Assembly: GCA_964580315.1 (NCBI GenBank)
Contig: CAZOKH010000083.1
Location: forward strand, 1-15,577
Source of the DNA: CAZOKH01 sp964580315
GTDB taxonomy: Bacteria; Chloroflexota; Anaerolineae; Anaerolineales; Anaerolineaceae
Length of the DNA: 15,577 bases
Direction: 5' to 3'
The notes below the pieces were generated by a model. It did no database searches and had not been told where the DNA came from. It saw only the letters and a program-made list of their open reading frames with translations. The stretch's first letter is position 1; the number at the start of each line of letters is the position of its first letter. Below are positions 13,891-15,577 of this stretch, one piece after another. The position numbers and the translations under genes were made by a program.

Positions 13891-15399
13891 ATGAACAATA
13901 AACAGATTTGGCTGGGAATTTTGAGCGGGCTGTTGCTGCTGGGCTGCAACCTGACCGGTTTGCTGCCTGGCGAGGAGGCGCCCGCTGTTGAACCGGAGGA
14001 GCCGCCGATTGAGGAGAACAGTGCGGCGCAAGAGGCGGATGGGCCCGCCCCTGCGCCGACCAGGGCGGCGGCTGCCCCGGTCAATGCAGCAGCGTTAATC
14101 CAGCCGGGCGATTTTGAATACCTGGGCCTTTTCCGGCTGCCCGGTGGCGAAGACCGCCCGCAATCCTTTGCTTACGGCGGCAACGCCATGACCTTCAATC
14201 CCGACGGCGACCCCGGCGGCGCCGCAGATGGTTTTCCCGGCTCACTGTTTGTGATGGGGCACAACCGCATTCCCTACGGTGAGCTGCCCGACGGCAACCA
14301 GGTGGCCGAGGTCAGCATTCCCGCCCCGCTGAAGCAGAAGAACCTGGAGGCGCTCAACAGCGCCGAATTTTTGCAAAATTTTGCCAACGTGGCTGAGGGG
14401 ACATTCACCGCGCTGGATGAAATTCCCAAGACGGGCATGGCCTATCTCAACCGCCCCGAAACCGGCGCATTGATCCACCTGGCGTGGGGGTCGCATTTGC
14501 AGCCGCAAGACGTTCCCTCGCATGCCTGGTTCAGTGCCAACCTGTCGCAGCCTGCCATGCAGGGTTTTTGGTTCATCGGTAACCAGGACCTGTACAGCGT
14601 CAACGGCTATCTGTTTGAGATTCCGCAGGACTGGGCTGATGCCCACACCGGCGGGCGGGTGCTGGCCACCGGGCGCATGCGCGACGGCGGGCAGGGCGGC
14701 ATGGGGCCGGCGCTGTTTGCCTACCGCCCGTGGCTGGAGGATGGCTCGCCCGCGCCGAACGGGACGCGCTTGCAAGAGACGCCCCTGCTGCTGTATGAGA
14801 CCGCCTATAACACCGAGGAGTATGTGCGCTGCTTGGACGGTTATCAACACGCCGACGAGTGGGAGGGCGGCGCCTGGCTGACCACCCCCACGGGCAAGAG
14901 CGCGGTGCTGTTTGCCGGCACCAAGACCACCGGTGAAAAGACCTGGTACGGTTATGTGCACCCCGAGGGTGCAGACAAAGTGTGCGTGGACACACACGTC
15001 AGCGACTTCCCCACCTGCCGCATGGCAGACGGCGGCGTTTGCCCGCAAGAAGATTTTGCGGGCTGCTGCGACGAGGAGAGCGGCGGGTGCATCTCGCTGC
15101 GCGGCTGGTGGTCGAACCGCTTCGATGCTCAGTTGCTGTTGTTCAACCCCGATGACCTGGCGCAGGTGGCGGCGGGCGCGCTGGAGCCCTGGCAGCCCCA
15201 GCCCTACACTGTGATCGACATCGACGAGCATTTGCTGCTCTCACCGCCTGAATGGGAGGTGATTATGGTGGGTAGCGGTGATCAGCGCCGCTACCGCATC
15301 GGCGATGCTGCCTTCGACCGCACCAGCGGATTGCTCTACGTGCTGGAGCAGTATGCCGATGGCGCCAAGCCGGTGGTGCATGTGTGGAAGATTAAATAA
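13891..15399 (+). CDS. lipoprotein with propeller-like domain and cysteine-rich insert, function unknown
   Basis: A 502-residue predicted lipoprotein. The ATG at 13891 is one base after the upstream stop, with GAGGTG as ribosome site; the longer frame from 13684 is an out-of-frame overlap with the preceding gene. The signal ends in a lipobox, LLLLGC (14-19, lipidated C19), followed by an acidic Pro/Ala linker to about 68. The main domain opens FEYLGLFRLPGG (75-86), AYGGNAMTFNPDGDPGG (94-110) and GSLFVMGH (117-124), and closes LYVLEQYADGAKPVVHVWKI. This layout recalls unnamed secreted proteins of environmental bacteria and looks beta-propeller-like, but I cannot name the family. Residues about 363-400 hold six cysteines (VC, PTC, VC, GCC, GGC), probably disulfide-bonded. 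It is co-expressed with the SGNH-like gene, so a shared surface role is likely. Confidence 0.75.
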   Translation: MNNKQIWLGILSGLLLLGCNLTGLLPGEEAPAVEPEEPPIEENSAAQEADGPAPAPTRAAAAPVNAAALIQPGDFEYLGLFRLPGGEDRPQSFAYGGNAMTFNPDGDPGGAADGFPGSLFVMGHNRIPYGELPDGNQVAEVSIPAPLKQKNLEALNSAEFLQNFANVAEGTFTALDEIPKTGMAYLNRPETGALIHLAWGSHLQPQDVPSHAWFSANLSQPAMQGFWFIGNQDLYSVNGYLFEIPQDWADAHTGGRVLATGRMRDGGQGGMGPALFAYRPWLEDGSPAPNGTRLQETPLLLYETAYNTEEYVRCLDGYQHADEWEGGAWLTTPTGKSAVLFAGTKTTGEKTWYGYVHPEGADKVCVDTHVSDFPTCRMADGGVCPQEDFAGCCDEESGGCISLRGWWSNRFDAQLLLFNPDDLAQVAAGALEPWQPQPYTVIDIDEHLLLSPPEWEVIMVGSGDQRRYRIGDAAFDRTSGLLYVLEQYADGAKPVVHVWKIK

Positions 15400-15411
15400 A
15401 ATGCTGGAGAT

Positions 15412-15430
15412 GCTATACTAATACTATAGC
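15412..15430. repeat. short inverted repeat upstream of the DUF3800 gene
   Basis: GCTATA (15412-15417) and TATAGC (15425-15430) are separated by seven bases and overlap a TATACT box at 15414-15419. It could be an operator or promoter for the following gene. It is short and AT-rich, so chance is possible. Confidence 0.25.
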
Positions 15431-15470
15431 TCAGATAATCCCTATTTAGTTTTTCAGTCGATGACCGCAA

Positions 15471-15577
15471 ATGAAAAAAAGTAAACGGGGTAATATATTT
15501 TTCTTTGTAGATGAATCTGGCGAGATTACGCAACCTTTTTTCTGTAAATTCGAGTCAGAAATATCCACAGTTCTTTA
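15471..15577 (+). CDS. DUF3800-family protein, partial (C-terminus beyond right edge)
   Basis: Only the first 35 codons are present. The product begins MKKSKRGNIFFFVDESGEIT; the IFFFVDESG strand, with an Asp-Glu pair, is the hallmark N-terminus of DUF3800 proteins, which have an RNase H-like fold and are common in mobile and defence regions. An in-frame TGA at 15462-15464 limits the start to the ATG at 15471, which has no clear ribosome site. Base composition is AT-rich, unlike the preceding lipoprotein gene, so it probably belongs to another accessory segment. The function of the family is not firmly known. Confidence 0.75.
   Translation, partial: MKKSKRGNIFFFVDESGEITQPFFCKFESEISTVL

Noticed and set aside
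14242..15231. Long minus-strand open frame of 329 codons
   Set aside because: Antisense shadow of the lipoprotein gene, with no recognisable motifs.
1..15577. CRISPR arrays, rRNA and tRNA genes
   Set aside because: No regularly spaced direct repeats, rRNA-like stretches or foldable tRNA genes were seen on either strand.

Overview
The window is a 15.6 kb piece of a bacterial chromosome. The overall gene content points to a member of the Chloroflexota, probably Anaerolineae-like: a GC-rich polysaccharide operon, secreted proteins with acidic Pro/Glu linkers, a REP-type transposase with GTAGGGGC...GCCCCTAC palindromes, and many hypothetical membrane proteins. This assignment is an inference from style and family resemblance and has not been tested by a search.

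Region 1 (1-9852, minus strand) is one long co-directional run of eight genes. In transcription order these are a family 4 uracil-DNA glycosylase, a UDP-sugar 6-dehydrogenase, an SDR nucleotide-sugar epimerase, a Wzx-type flippase, an unassigned polytopic membrane protein, a GT39/ArnT-like membrane glycosyltransferase, a GT2 polyprenyl-phosphate glycosyltransferase and a GT4 glycosyltransferase cut by the left edge. Several junctions are 0-4 bp (TAATG, ATGA, and abutting genes). Together they would make a UDP-uronic acid (UDP-GalA or UDP-GalNAcA type), build a lipid-linked glycan, modify it with lipid-linked sugars and export it. The initiating phosphosugar transferase and a clear polymerase are not in the window.

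Region 2 (about 9853-12180) is an AT-richer accessory segment on the plus strand. It holds a REP-associated tyrosine transposase (RAYT) gene with REP-like palindromic DNA upstream and a perfect 28-bp palindrome inside its own reading frame. A tightly coupled pair follows: a DUF6884 protein and a GIY-YIG-like protein. The pair has its own AT-rich leader and looks like a transferred cassette of unknown function. Two similar short GC-rich sequences, at about 9973-10000 and 12132-12152, bracket the segment.

Region 3 (12180-15399, plus strand) is GC-rich again and encodes two coupled envelope proteins. One is an SGNH-hydrolase-like secreted enzyme with a C-terminal carbohydrate-binding-like domain and a CTERM-like sorting tail. 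The other is a lipoprotein with a propeller-like domain and a cysteine-rich insert. Region 4 (15400-15577) returns to AT-rich DNA and carries the first 35 codons of a DUF3800 gene, suggesting a second accessory segment continuing beyond the window.

The most interesting items are the DUF6884/GIY-YIG cassette, the RAYT gene carrying a REP-like palindrome in frame, the sliding-clamp motif ending the uracil-DNA glycosylase, and the uncharacterised secreted protein pair.
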